Assembly: GCA_964619315.1 (NCBI GenBank)
Contig: CAZUEH010000018.1
Coordinates: forward strand, 1 to 24,225
DNA length: 24,225 nt
Reading direction: 5' to 3'
From: Fimisoma sp964619315
Lineage (GTDB): Bacteria; Bacillota; Clostridia; Peptostreptococcales; Anaerovoracaceae
Shown: positions 1 through 6,163 of the stretch, in pieces
How positions within the stretch are numbered: position 1 is the first letter of the stretch
Layout: every line of letters starts with the position of its first letter
Notes under the pieces: generated by a model
The model's database searches: none
Told to the model about the DNA's origin: nothing
What the model saw: the letters and a program-made list of their open reading frames with translations, nothing else
Made by a program: the position numbers and the translations under genes

Positions 1-38
1 CGAAGCAGATAAATCTACTTCGCAATAAAGTCTAACTT

Positions 39-157
39 TTGGGGGTCACATCAAAAAATACTTTCGGGTTTTTAGGTCTAAGGGTAAAGTAAACCCCATT
101 TTCTTAACCCCCCAACAATTGATATAGGGATTTTCTCAGCCCAAATTACAAACTGAG
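39..157. other. Non-coding upstream region with nested inverted repeats
   Basis: No gene is visible in bases 1-235. Within it, TTGGGGGT (39-46) can pair with ACCCCCCAA (107-115), enclosing a second pairing of GGGTTT (66-71) with AAACCC (91-96). A further short hairpin, CTCAG (135-139) with CTGAG (153-157), is followed by GCTTTT and could be a weak terminator of something upstream of the window. A separate near-perfect hairpin sits at 1-22 (CGAAG...CTTCG). No known RNA family was recognised. Confidence 0.25.
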
Positions 158-162
158 GCTTT

Positions 163-177
163 TGTGATATTATCACA
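163..177. promoter_or_regulatory. Crp/Fnr-type operator upstream of the thioredoxin operon
   Basis: TGTGATATTATCACA is a perfect 15-bp palindrome (TGTGA-N5-TCACA). Its centre (170) is 29 bp upstream of the -10 box at 199 and about 41 bp upstream of the expected transcription start, the class II activator position of Crp/Fnr proteins. A matching site with identical spacing precedes the gene at 3473. The likely binding protein is the Crp/Fnr regulator encoded at 2627-3286 (inference). Confidence 0.65.
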
Positions 178-198
178 GAAAAGAATCAGAGGCTCTGC

Positions 199-204
199 TA
201 CAAT
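199..204 (+). promoter_or_regulatory. Extended -10 box of the thioredoxin-rhodanese operon
   Basis: TACAAT preceded by TGC gives an extended -10 (TGnTACAAT). No TTGACA-like -35 is present at the right distance (176-181), which fits an activator-dependent promoter using the palindrome at 163-177. The expected start is near 211, leaving a leader of about 25 nt before the ATG at 236. Confidence 0.55.
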
Positions 205-235
205 GAGGGCATAGAAGAAAAAGGAGGACAAAGAT

Positions 236-541
236 ATGTCTACTATCAATATTAATAAAACCAATTTTCAGAAGGAAGTAATGGAGACTGATAAACCAGT
301 TCTTTTAGACTTTTGGGCATCTTGGTGTGGCCCGTGCAAAATGATAGCACCCATTATAGACGAAATCGCAAATGAGCAATCTGATGCTAAAATTTGCAAA
401 ATAAATGTAGATGAACAGCCAGAGCTAGCAGGGCAATTTGGAATCATTAGCATACCAACTTTAATCGTTATGAGAAACGGCAAAATGGTAAGTCACTATG
501 TAGGAGCAAAAAGCAAAGAAGAAATTTTGGCTATGTTATAA
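236..541 (+). CDS. trxA: Thioredoxin (first copy)
   Basis: This is a 101-residue thioredoxin that reduces protein disulfides, or delivers electrons to thiol enzymes, in the cytoplasm. The active site WCGPC is at residues 30-34 and the cis-proline loop SIPTL contains Pro75. Length and layout match the single-domain family and there is no signal peptide. AGGAGG lies just upstream of the ATG. It is the first gene of an operon with a rhodanese (556) and a CoA-disulfide reductase-rhodanese fusion (875), which suggests a job in persulfide or low-molecular-weight disulfide handling. No thioredoxin reductase gene is in the window. A second thioredoxin is encoded at 9543-9845 on the other strand. Confidence 0.95.
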   Translation: MSTININKTNFQKEVMETDKPVLLDFWASWCGPCKMIAPIIDEIANEQSDAKICKINVDEQPELAGQFGIISIPTLIVMRNGKMVSHYVGAKSKEEILAML

Positions 542-555
542 GGAGGTTTGAAAAT

Positions 556-873
556 ATGGGAATCTTTGATTTTTTAAAACAACCTGATATCAATCAGGGG
601 GTAAACGAATACAGAAATACTGACAAAGCAGTTTTGATAGATGTGCGTACACCACAAGAATATAAGGGAGGCCGAATCCCTGGCAGCAAAAATATCCCGT
701 TGCAAAACATTAACAAGGTGGAATCCATCGTAAAGGCAAAGGACACACCACTGTTTGCATATTGCCTTTCTGGTGCAAGAAGCCGTCAGGCAGTAGGGGC
801 ACTGCAACGCATGGGATATACTAATGCAACTAGCATTGGTGGGATTAGCGCATATTCCGGAAAGGTAGAATAA
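556..873 (+). CDS. Single-domain rhodanese-like sulfurtransferase
   Basis: This 105-residue cytoplasmic protein is a single rhodanese domain of the PspE/GlpE size class. It has the usual LIDVRTPQEY strand and the IPGSKNIPL segment. The active-site loop CLSGARS (Cys70 to Ser76) has the catalytic cysteine intact. Such proteins carry sulfane sulfur as a cysteine persulfide. AGGAGG at 541-546 overlaps the thioredoxin stop and sets the ATG at 556. The next gene begins one base after this stop, so translation is probably coupled. The partner is likely the downstream fusion, which has its own rhodanese domain. The physiological sulfur donor and acceptor cannot be read from the sequence. Confidence 0.9.
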   Translation: MGIFDFLKQPDINQGVNEYRNTDKAVLIDVRTPQEYKGGRIPGSKNIPLQNINKVESIVKAKDTPLFAYCLSGARSRQAVGALQRMGYTNATSIGGISAYSGKVE

Positions 874-874
874 C

Positions 875-2566
875 ATGAAAGTTCTTATTGTAGGAGGAGT
901 GGCTGGCGGAGCTACTGCGGCAGCAAGAATTCGCAGATTAGATGAAAACGCTGAGATTATAGTCTTTGAAAGGTCGGGCTATATTTCCTATGCAAACTGC
1001 GGACTGCCATATTACATCGGCGATGTTATTACAGACCCAGAGGAATTAACCCTCCAAAGCCCTGAAACGTTTTTTGAACGATTCCGTGTTCATATGAAAG
1101 TTCGCCATGAGGTTACAGCTATTCACCCTGATGAAAAAAAGATTTCCGTTAAGAATCTTGTGACGGGAGAAGAGTTTAAAGAAAGCTATGACAAACTAAT
1201 TCTATCTCCGGGAGCCAAGCCTACCCAGCCGAGAATTTCTGGAGCTGAGAGCGACAAAATATTTACGCTTCGCACAGTCGAGGATACTTTCCGCATAAAA
1301 GAGCATATAAAGAAGAATAATCCAAAGACGGCTGTAGTAGCAGGTGGAGGATTTATCGGAATAGAAATAGCGGAAAACCTCCGTGAGCTTGGACTGGAAG
1401 TAACCATTGTTCAAAGACCCAAACAACTAATGAACGTTTTTGATGGTGACATGTCATCAATGATACATAGTGAAATGCGCAAACATGGTGTCAAATTAGC
1501 ATTAGGCCATACAGTTGAGGGCTTCGAGGAAAAAGACGGAGGAGTGGAAGTCATACTAAAAGACGACGCTCCAATTTGTGGAGACATGGTAGTGCTTGCT
1601 ATTGGTGTTACTCCAGACACATATTTGGCAAAAGAGGCAGGATTAGAATTAGGCATCAAGGGAAGTATAGTAGTCAACGATCGAATGGAAACTTCTGTGC
1701 CTGATATTTATGCTGCAGGAGATGCAGTACAGGTAAAACATTATGTTAGCGGTGCAGACAGCTTGATTTCTTTGGCAGGGCCAGCCAACAAACAAGGACG
1801 CATTATCGCAGATAATGTTTGCGGTGGAGATAGTCGCTATTTGGGCTCACAGGGAAGCAGCGTGATAAAAATTTTCCAAATGACGGGAGCAACTACTGGT
1901 CTTACTGAAACAAACGCAAAGAAAGCCGGATTGGAAGTGGACAGCGTTGTCTTGTCCCCAATGAGTCATGCAGGCTACTACCCGGGTGGCAAACTAATGA
2001 CTATGAAAGTAGTCTTTGAAAAAGAAACATATCGGCTTTTAGGAGCGCAGATTGTTGGCTATGAGGGAGTAGACAAGCGAATCGATGTCCTTGCAACTGC
2101 AATACATGCAGGGCTAAGTGCAATACAGCTCAAAAATTTAGATTTAGCATATGCTCCGCCATATTCATCGGCCAAAGACCCAGTGAACATGGCAGGCTTC
2201 ATGATAGAAAACATCTCCAAAGGAACTCTAAAGCAATGGTATATAGAAGATGTCAAAGCATTGCAAGAAGACGAAAATGTGATTTTGTTAGATTCAAGAA
2301 CAGCAGAAGAGTATGCACGTGGGCATATAGAGGGAGCTTACAATATTCCCGTAGATGAATTGAGAGAAAGAGTTAATGAACTTGACTCACAAAAGAAAAT
2401 TTATGTAAATTGCCAAAGCGGAATGCGCAGCTATATTGCGTGTCGTATATTAGAAGCATATGGCTTTGAAGCTTACAATTTATCTGGTGGGTATCGATTC
2501 TATGAAGCAGTTATAAAAGACCGCGGCATGATAGAATCTGCAACTGCGTGCGGTATGGACAAATAA
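875..2566 (+). CDS. CoA-disulfide reductase / NADH-dependent persulfide reductase with C-terminal rhodanese domain
   Basis: This 563-residue flavoprotein belongs to the pyridine nucleotide-disulfide oxidoreductase family. The N-terminal FAD fold starts with VLIVGGVAGGATAAARIRR. The single active-site cysteine, Cys42 in SYANCGLPYY, matches the CoA-disulfide reductase/Npsr group. A second nucleotide-binding motif (GGGFIGIEIAENL) lies near residue 156, and the FAD-contacting AGDA is near residue 286. The C-terminal 100 or so residues are a rhodanese domain with catalytic Cys513 in NCQSGMRSY. This is the architecture of CoADR-RHD and Npsr enzymes, which reduce CoA disulfide, CoA persulfide or polysulfide with NAD(P)H. 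It is the last gene of the operon, followed by a strong terminator. Which substrate dominates here is an inference. Confidence 0.92.
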   Translation: MKVLIVGGVAGGATAAARIRRLDENAEIIVFERSGYISYANCGLPYYIGDVITDPEELTLQSPETFFERFRVHMKVRHEVTAIHPDEKKISVKNLVTGEEFKESYDKLILSPGAKPTQPRISGAESDKIFTLRTVEDTFRIKEHIKKNNPKTAVVAGGGFIGIEIAENLRELGLEVTIVQRPKQLMNVFDGDMSSMIHSEMRKHGVKLALGHTVEGFEEKDGGVEVILKDDAPICGDMVVLAIGVTPDTYLAKEAGLELGIKGSIVVNDRMETSVPDIYAAGDAVQVKHYVSGADSLISLAGPANKQGRIIADNVCGGDSRYLGSQGSSVIKIFQMTGATTGLTETNAKKAGLEVDSVVLSPMSHAGYYPGGKLMTMKVVFEKETYRLLGAQIVGYEGVDKRIDVLATAIHAGLSAIQLKNLDLAYAPPYSSAKDPVNMAGFMIENISKGTLKQWYIEDVKALQEDENVILLDSRTAEEYARGHIEGAYNIPVDELRERVNELDSQKKIYVNCQSGMRSYIACRILEAYGFEAYNLSGGYRFYEAVIKDRGMIESATACGMDK

Positions 2567-2578
2567 CCCAAACAATAT

Positions 2579-2625
2579 AAAACCCCGTCCTCGTTCCAAA
2601 GTGGAGCATGAGGGCGGGGCTTTTA
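2579..2625. terminator. Bidirectional Rho-independent terminator
   Basis: CCCCGTCCTC (2583-2592) pairs with GAGGGCGGGG (2610-2619) with one G-T pair. It is preceded by AAAA and followed by CTTTTAG. It lies between two convergent genes and can serve both the reductase operon on the + strand and the regulator on the - strand. Confidence 0.8.
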
Positions 2626-2626
2626 G

Positions 2627-3286
2627 TTATTCGCTTTGTATCAGGGCCAATCTATCTTCATCTAAAATTGTAACTACTCCACGAGAGAGTTTAACAATCC
2701 CCTCTGTTTGAAAATAGTGAAGCATACGGGTTATTACTTCTCTGTGAGAACCCAGATGATTGGCTATGGTTTCATGAGTGGTTTTTAATTCTTTGGTGGC
2801 CTCGATTGAGGACTCTTCTAATAGAAACTTTGCGAGGCGTTTGTCGAGACTTTTCCACATTATTTGCTCCATGAGCCACATAACATCAGAAAAGCGGGTG
2901 GCCATAAGCTCGTTGGTATAGTTGGCAACTGGTGCAGACTCTTCCATGATGGCCTTGTAAATTTCCGCCGGGATAATCCAAAGGTCTGTGTCTTTTTCCG
3001 CTTCGATGGTCACATCAAATTGGATGGAACGCATCATGCAAGAGGCAGAGAACAGGCACATATCAACATCGAAAAGCCTATAAATAGTGATTTCTCGCCC
3101 TTCATCAGAAAGTATATATGCACGAAGTTGGCCAGAGTTCACCAAAAGTAGACCAGTGCACTCCATACTATCATTGTGAATTATGGTCCCCTTTTTTACG
3201 CTTCGAGTAATCAAATTGTTTAGGAGCTGATCTTGTTGACTTTTATTTAATTTGTTCCATATAGGAAAACAACTTTGAAAATCCAT
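2627..3286 (-). CDS. Crp/Fnr-family transcriptional regulator
   Basis: The protein has about 219 residues: an N-terminal cyclic-nucleotide-binding-type beta-roll (about 15-125), a long dimer helix, and a C-terminal winged helix (about 165-210). The recognition helix SHREVITRML contains Arg182, Glu183 and Arg187, the same R-E-x3-R arrangement that CRP uses to read TGTGA. TGTGA sites lie upstream of both flanking operons. The sensor domain carries Cys77 and Cys83 (CLFSASC, Cys-x5-Cys), with Cys6 and Cys43 elsewhere. It lacks the FNR N-terminal cysteine cluster, and no cAMP-binding signature was recognised. A thiol or persulfide signal is plausible but inferred. The ATG at 3286 is preferred over the TTG at 3289 because it sits 7 nt from GGAGG. 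Its own promoter is at 3314-3342. Confidence 0.85.
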   Translation of the reverse strand: MDFQSCFPIWNKLNKSQQDQLLNNLITRSVKKGTIIHNDSMECTGLLLVNSGQLRAYILSDEGREITIYRLFDVDMCLFSASCMMRSIQFDVTIEAEKDTDLWIIPAEIYKAIMEESAPVANYTNELMATRFSDVMWLMEQIMWKSLDKRLAKFLLEESSIEATKELKTTHETIANHLGSHREVITRMLHYFQTEGIVKLSRGVVTILDEDRLALIQSE

Positions 3287-3313
3287 CAATTTTCCTCCCT
3301 TATTTATGTCATC

Positions 3314-3342
3314 AGTATAATTGATTTTAAGATATGCGTCAA
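3314..3342 (-). promoter_or_regulatory. Sigma-A promoter of the Crp/Fnr regulator
   Basis: On the minus strand, TTGACG (3342-3337) and TATACT (3319-3314) are separated by 17 bp. The expected start is near 3307, about 20 nt before the ATG. This is a near-consensus promoter that needs no activator, unlike the two operon promoters it appears to control. Confidence 0.7.
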
Positions 3343-3370
3343 TCGAGTTGTTGATACATACAATGCCGGT

Positions 3371-3395
3371 TCACATAAACAATTGCGTTATGTGA
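3371..3395. repeat. Perfect 8-bp inverted repeat next to the operator
   Basis: TCACATAA (3371-3378) and TTATGTGA (3388-3395) form a perfect inverted repeat with a 9-bp centre. Its right arm shares its TGTGA with the operator at 3391-3405, so three TGTGA-type half-sites are clustered here between the divergent regulator and the gene at 3473. It may let a second dimer bind or may affect autoregulation (inference). Confidence 0.4.
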
Positions 3396-3405
3396 TGATG
3401 TCACG
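3391..3405. promoter_or_regulatory. Crp/Fnr-type operator upstream of the gene at 3473
   Basis: TGTGATGATGTCACG is a TGTGA-N5-TCAC palindrome like the one at 163-177. Its centre (3398) is 29 bp upstream of the -10 box at 3427, exactly the spacing seen in the thioredoxin operon. Confidence 0.6.
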
Positions 3406-3426
3406 GTAAATATTATCGAGATACGT

Positions 3427-3432
3427 TACTAT
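3427..3432 (+). promoter_or_regulatory. -10 box of the operon starting at 3473
   Basis: TACTAT sits at the distance from the operator expected of a class II activated promoter, and there is no recognisable -35 box. The start should be near 3439, giving a leader of about 34 nt before the ATG. Confidence 0.45.
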
Positions 3433-3472
3433 ATAAAAATATAGTGATTGAGACACGAAGGGAGGGTATATA

Positions 3473-4399
3473 ATGAGCCAAGGAGATAATAGCTTTACAT
3501 TTTTAGATCGAGTTAAAGAAGTCGAACTGAATATAGATGACGGAAGATGGCAATCTGCATTAGCATTAACCTTGACCATTCCTGACATCTGTGGAGGGAT
3601 TGCTTTTCCAGAAATAGTTAAAAGGCACAGAGATGGAAGCCCACTTTTGGACAAACAAAAGAAGCCCACTCGGGATGTGGGTGGCCAATATGTTTTATGG
3701 GTTGACGAGTATGCCAGTGATTTTTTGAAAATCTCACCAGAGGATACAGAGCCCTACATTTGTGGCGAGCGTTGCTGGCAGCTTAGGTGTGAGTATTTGC
3801 ACCAAAACAAAGGATTTTTGAACGATGAAAAGGAAAGCACTATTCGTTTTCACCTCGGCGTAAACTGTGGAACTTCGGTGTGCCAATTAGATGAGGACCA
3901 AACCCAAAATGGAGACATTCGTATAGATATTGAGCAATTCTGCCGACGCATGTGTCAGGCAGCAACAAGCTATTATAACGAAACTCATAAAGAGAAAGAT
4001 TTTAGCCTTTATCATACCCCTGTGCTGGATTTCATTCAGGCAAAACGGATTGCAAAAACGAATCCCTTGATTGTAATTATGTGTGACAACTTCGCATACG
4101 CCGGAGGGTTAGAGGCGGCACTAAAAGATATTTCCGAGAGAATACTAATATTTTCGGACCCGGAAAAAGCCAAAAAAGCTCTTGGCAAGGAAAAGCCGGC
4201 GGTTTGGATTGTTACAGAAGCCCTGACACGACAACCTAATCAGCCATGGAGGGTCGGCATGGATAATCCTGTGATTCTCCTAGCAAAAGAGCCTGGCTAT
4301 GACGGTCAAATCAAAAAGAGTGAGGGTAAGTTGAAAGTTATAACTTTTCCGCTAATGATAGAAAAACTGAAAGAAGCAGTTAATTTCTATTTGTCATAA
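3473..4399 (+). CDS. Unrecognised two-part protein; possible HEPN-like N-terminal and receiver-like C-terminal domain
   Basis: This is a 308-residue soluble protein of unknown function. The N-terminal half (about 1-160) is rich in cysteine (PDICGG, ICGERCWQLRC, NCGTSVC, FCRRMC). It contains RCEYLH, an R-x4-H motif like that of HEPN ribonucleases, within an aromatic- and leucine-rich helical context. The C-terminal part (about 198-308) alternates hydrophobic strands and helices (LIVIMCDN, RILIFSD, AVWIVTEAL, PVILLAK, KVITF) in the order of a response-regulator receiver or flavodoxin-like fold. The usual phosphoacceptor pattern is not clear. GGAGGG upstream fixes the start. It heads an operon with a small membrane protein, CcdA and a TlpA-like protein, behind the same operator type as the thioredoxin operon. 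Domain assignments are inferences. Confidence 0.75.
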   Translation: MSQGDNSFTFLDRVKEVELNIDDGRWQSALALTLTIPDICGGIAFPEIVKRHRDGSPLLDKQKKPTRDVGGQYVLWVDEYASDFLKISPEDTEPYICGERCWQLRCEYLHQNKGFLNDEKESTIRFHLGVNCGTSVCQLDEDQTQNGDIRIDIEQFCRRMCQAATSYYNETHKEKDFSLYHTPVLDFIQAKRIAKTNPLIVIMCDNFAYAGGLEAALKDISERILIFSDPEKAKKALGKEKPAVWIVTEALTRQPNQPWRVGMDNPVILLAKEPGYDGQIKKSEGKLKVITFPLMIEKLKEAVNFYLS

Positions 4400-4414
4400 G
4401 AGGAGGCTATGATT

Positions 4415-4720
4415 ATGGGATACCTGATGGCAGGATTACTTGCAGTGGCTATCTTTGTTATGATTATGGTTTTGCGAAAAAAAGAAAAGCATATCCAAAA
4501 AATAAATGAAGAAGTGAAAAAAGTGCAGAGGCAAATTACATTGGTGCAATCAAAGACCTTTGATTTGGAAAAAATCCGTGATGATATTTGGGATTCAACA
4601 AACACTATTCACCTATATGCTTCAGTTTCCAAAGAAAACGCAAAGTCTGAATCCGTAAAACAAAATCAGATAGAAATATTAAAGCTAACTGAAAACATTT
4701 TTGGCTTAATAGAGAAATAA
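4415..4720 (+). CDS. Small single-pass membrane protein with coiled coil
   Basis: The protein has about 101 residues and no recognised family. An N-terminal hydrophobic segment (about residues 2-20, GYLMAGLLAVAIFVMIMVL) is followed by a lysine-rich stop (RKKEKH). A heptad-like region then follows (about 25-60; IQKINEEVKKVQRQITLVQ) and a charged C-terminal tail. This implies a membrane anchor with a cytoplasmic coiled coil. The ATG at 4415 lies 8 nt from AGGAGG (4401-4406). The upstream ATG at 4409 is only 2 nt away and is less likely. It is 15 bp downstream of the previous gene and so in the same operon. It could scaffold the upstream protein or the CcdA/TlpA pair; this is a guess. Confidence 0.7.
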   Translation: MGYLMAGLLAVAIFVMIMVLRKKEKHIQKINEEVKKVQRQITLVQSKTFDLEKIRDDIWDSTNTIHLYASVSKENAKSESVKQNQIEILKLTENIFGLIEK

Positions 4721-4730
4721 ATGGTAAAAT
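4701..4730 (+). promoter_or_regulatory. Possible internal promoter for ccdA-tlpA
   Basis: TTGGCT (4701-4706) and TAAAAT (4725-4730) are 18 bp apart, and the -10 is preceded by TGG (extended -10). It overlaps the end of the small membrane protein gene. Read-through from the upstream promoter is also possible. Confidence 0.35.
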
Positions 4731-4739
4731 AATATCTGA

Positions 4740-4771
4740 CAGTCTGCCTTATATATGAAAAGAGCAGACTG
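4740..4771. repeat. Inverted repeat in the ccdA leader
   Basis: CAGTCTGC (4740-4747) pairs perfectly with GCAGACTG (4764-4771). No T-run follows on the + strand, so it is not a standard terminator. It may be an mRNA-processing or stability hairpin between the upstream genes and ccdA. Confidence 0.4.
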
Positions 4772-4810
4772 ATTGTCGCCAAACATTTTTGAAAAGGAGA
4801 GTGATAAAGA

Positions 4811-5473
4811 GTGCAATACGCAATAGCCTTTCTTGAAGGAATAATAACATTCATATCTCCTTGTCTGCTCCCAATGCTTCCGATTTATATTTCGTATTTT
4901 GCGGGAGGCGGCGAACGAAAGACAAGTAAAACCCTCACTGCTGCTTTTGGGTTTGTGGCAGGGTTTACAATGATATTTGTGTTGTTGGGCGCACTGGCAG
5001 GTACGGCAGGAGGATTTCTTAGAGAATACCAGACAGCGGTAAATATCGTCGCTGGTATGGTAGTGATTTTCTTTGGTCTAAACTTTCTCGGTGTATTCAA
5101 ATTTAACTTGTTCAAGGGCAATCAACGTTCTGTGAACACTAATAATATGGGATTTTTTGCAGCCCTAATTTTTGGTATGGTGTTTTCTGTTGGGTGGACA
5201 CCTTGCGTCGGAGCATTTCTTGGATCTGCACTGATGATGGCCTCTCAGCAAGGACACGTGATAGAAGGAATGATAATGCTACTCGCCTATTCTTTAGGCC
5301 TAGGGATCCCATTCGTTTTAAGTGCAGTGCTTATTGATTATTTCAAATCGGCATTTGACTGGATTAAGAAAAATTACGAAGTTATAAATATGATTAGTGG
5401 CGGGCTACTGGTTTTAATCGGCATTTTGATGGCGACTGGAATGCTTGGCCGCTTGCTGACTCTATTGGTTTAA
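4811..5473 (+). CDS. ccdA: CcdA-type transmembrane thiol-disulfide electron carrier
   Basis: This 220-residue polytopic membrane protein of the CcdA/DsbD-beta family has six predicted transmembrane segments. It moves reducing equivalents from cytoplasmic thioredoxin across the membrane to extracytoplasmic thiol proteins. The two key cysteines are visible: Cys18 in ISPCLLPMLP and Cys132 in GWTPCVGA, both followed or preceded by prolines as in the family. The start is GTG at 4811, with AGGAGA 10 nt upstream. It is immediately followed by an anchored TlpA/ResA-like protein, the usual electron acceptor. Cytochrome c biogenesis genes are not present, so the pair more likely serves general surface thiol reduction. 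Confidence 0.92.
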   Translation: MQYAIAFLEGIITFISPCLLPMLPIYISYFAGGGERKTSKTLTAAFGFVAGFTMIFVLLGALAGTAGGFLREYQTAVNIVAGMVVIFFGLNFLGVFKFNLFKGNQRSVNTNNMGFFAALIFGMVFSVGWTPCVGAFLGSALMMASQQGHVIEGMIMLLAYSLGLGIPFVLSAVLIDYFKSAFDWIKKNYEVINMISGGLLVLIGILMATGMLGRLLTLLV

Positions 5474-5482
5474 GGAGGCACA

Positions 5483-6055
5483 ATGAATAGCAAGAAGAAA
5501 TTGTTAGTGACTATTATAGCCTTGGTTGTTTTGCTTGGAGGCGCCTATTTGCTCTATACAAAACTTGGGGAAACGATGACTCCCGACCAGTTAGGAACAC
5601 AGGCAAATCAAGGCGCAGAAAACGAGAAACAAGAAAAAGTTTCAGCACCAGATATTATGGTGTATGATTACGCTGGCAACAAAGTCTACTTGTCAGACTA
5701 TATAGGAAAACCCGTAGTTTTGAATTTTTGGGCTAGTTGGTGTGGGCCTTGCCAAATGGAAATGCCCGCTTTTCAGGAAAAATATCTTGAGCTTGGCGAA
5801 GAGATTCAGTTTCTTATGGTCAATGTGACAGATGGCTCAAAGGAAACCTTAGAAACGGCGTCGAGTTTTACGGCAGACCAAAAGTACACTTTCCCCGTTT
5901 TTTACGATACGGATTCTAATGCTGCTATTACATACGGCGTGTATTCTCTGCCAATGACATTTTTTATCGATTCTGAGGGCAACATCGCTGCCCATGCATC
6001 AGGAGTCATAGATTCAAGTCTTTTGCAGAAAGGTATAGATTCTATTTATAGTTAA
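5483..6055 (+). CDS. Membrane-anchored TlpA/ResA-like thioredoxin-fold protein
   Basis: The protein has 190 residues. An N-terminal hydrophobic anchor (about residues 7-26) follows a lysine-rich start, and no lipobox cysteine is seen, so it should be tethered outside the membrane. After a Gln/Glu/Asn-rich linker (about 30-55) comes an AhpC/TSA-Redoxin type domain with WCGPC at 86-90 and the cis-proline segment SLPMTFFID. This matches ResA/TlpA proteins, which reduce exported disulfides with electrons from CcdA. The gene is 9 bp downstream of ccdA with an AGGAGG site, so the two are co-expressed. The substrate is unknown. Confidence 0.9.
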   Translation: MNSKKKLLVTIIALVVLLGGAYLLYTKLGETMTPDQLGTQANQGAENEKQEKVSAPDIMVYDYAGNKVYLSDYIGKPVVLNFWASWCGPCQMEMPAFQEKYLELGEEIQFLMVNVTDGSKETLETASSFTADQKYTFPVFYDTDSNAAITYGVYSLPMTFFIDSEGNIAAHASGVIDSSLLQKGIDSIYS

Positions 6056-6100
6056 TCGGCCTTAAAATAATCATCTGGCCAAAAAGTTCCTCAAAATTGC

Positions 6101-6135
6101 AAAGGCAGATGCCCTAATGGACATCCGCCTTTTTG
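6101..6135 (+). terminator. Rho-independent terminator of the ccdA-tlpA operon
   Basis: AAGGCAGATG and CATCCGCCTT form a stem with one internal mismatch and an 11-nt loop. It is followed by TTTTTG. It may also act on the converging gene that ends at 6164. Confidence 0.7.
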
Positions 6136-6163
6136 TTTTGGATATACGGTCGTACTCAATCTA

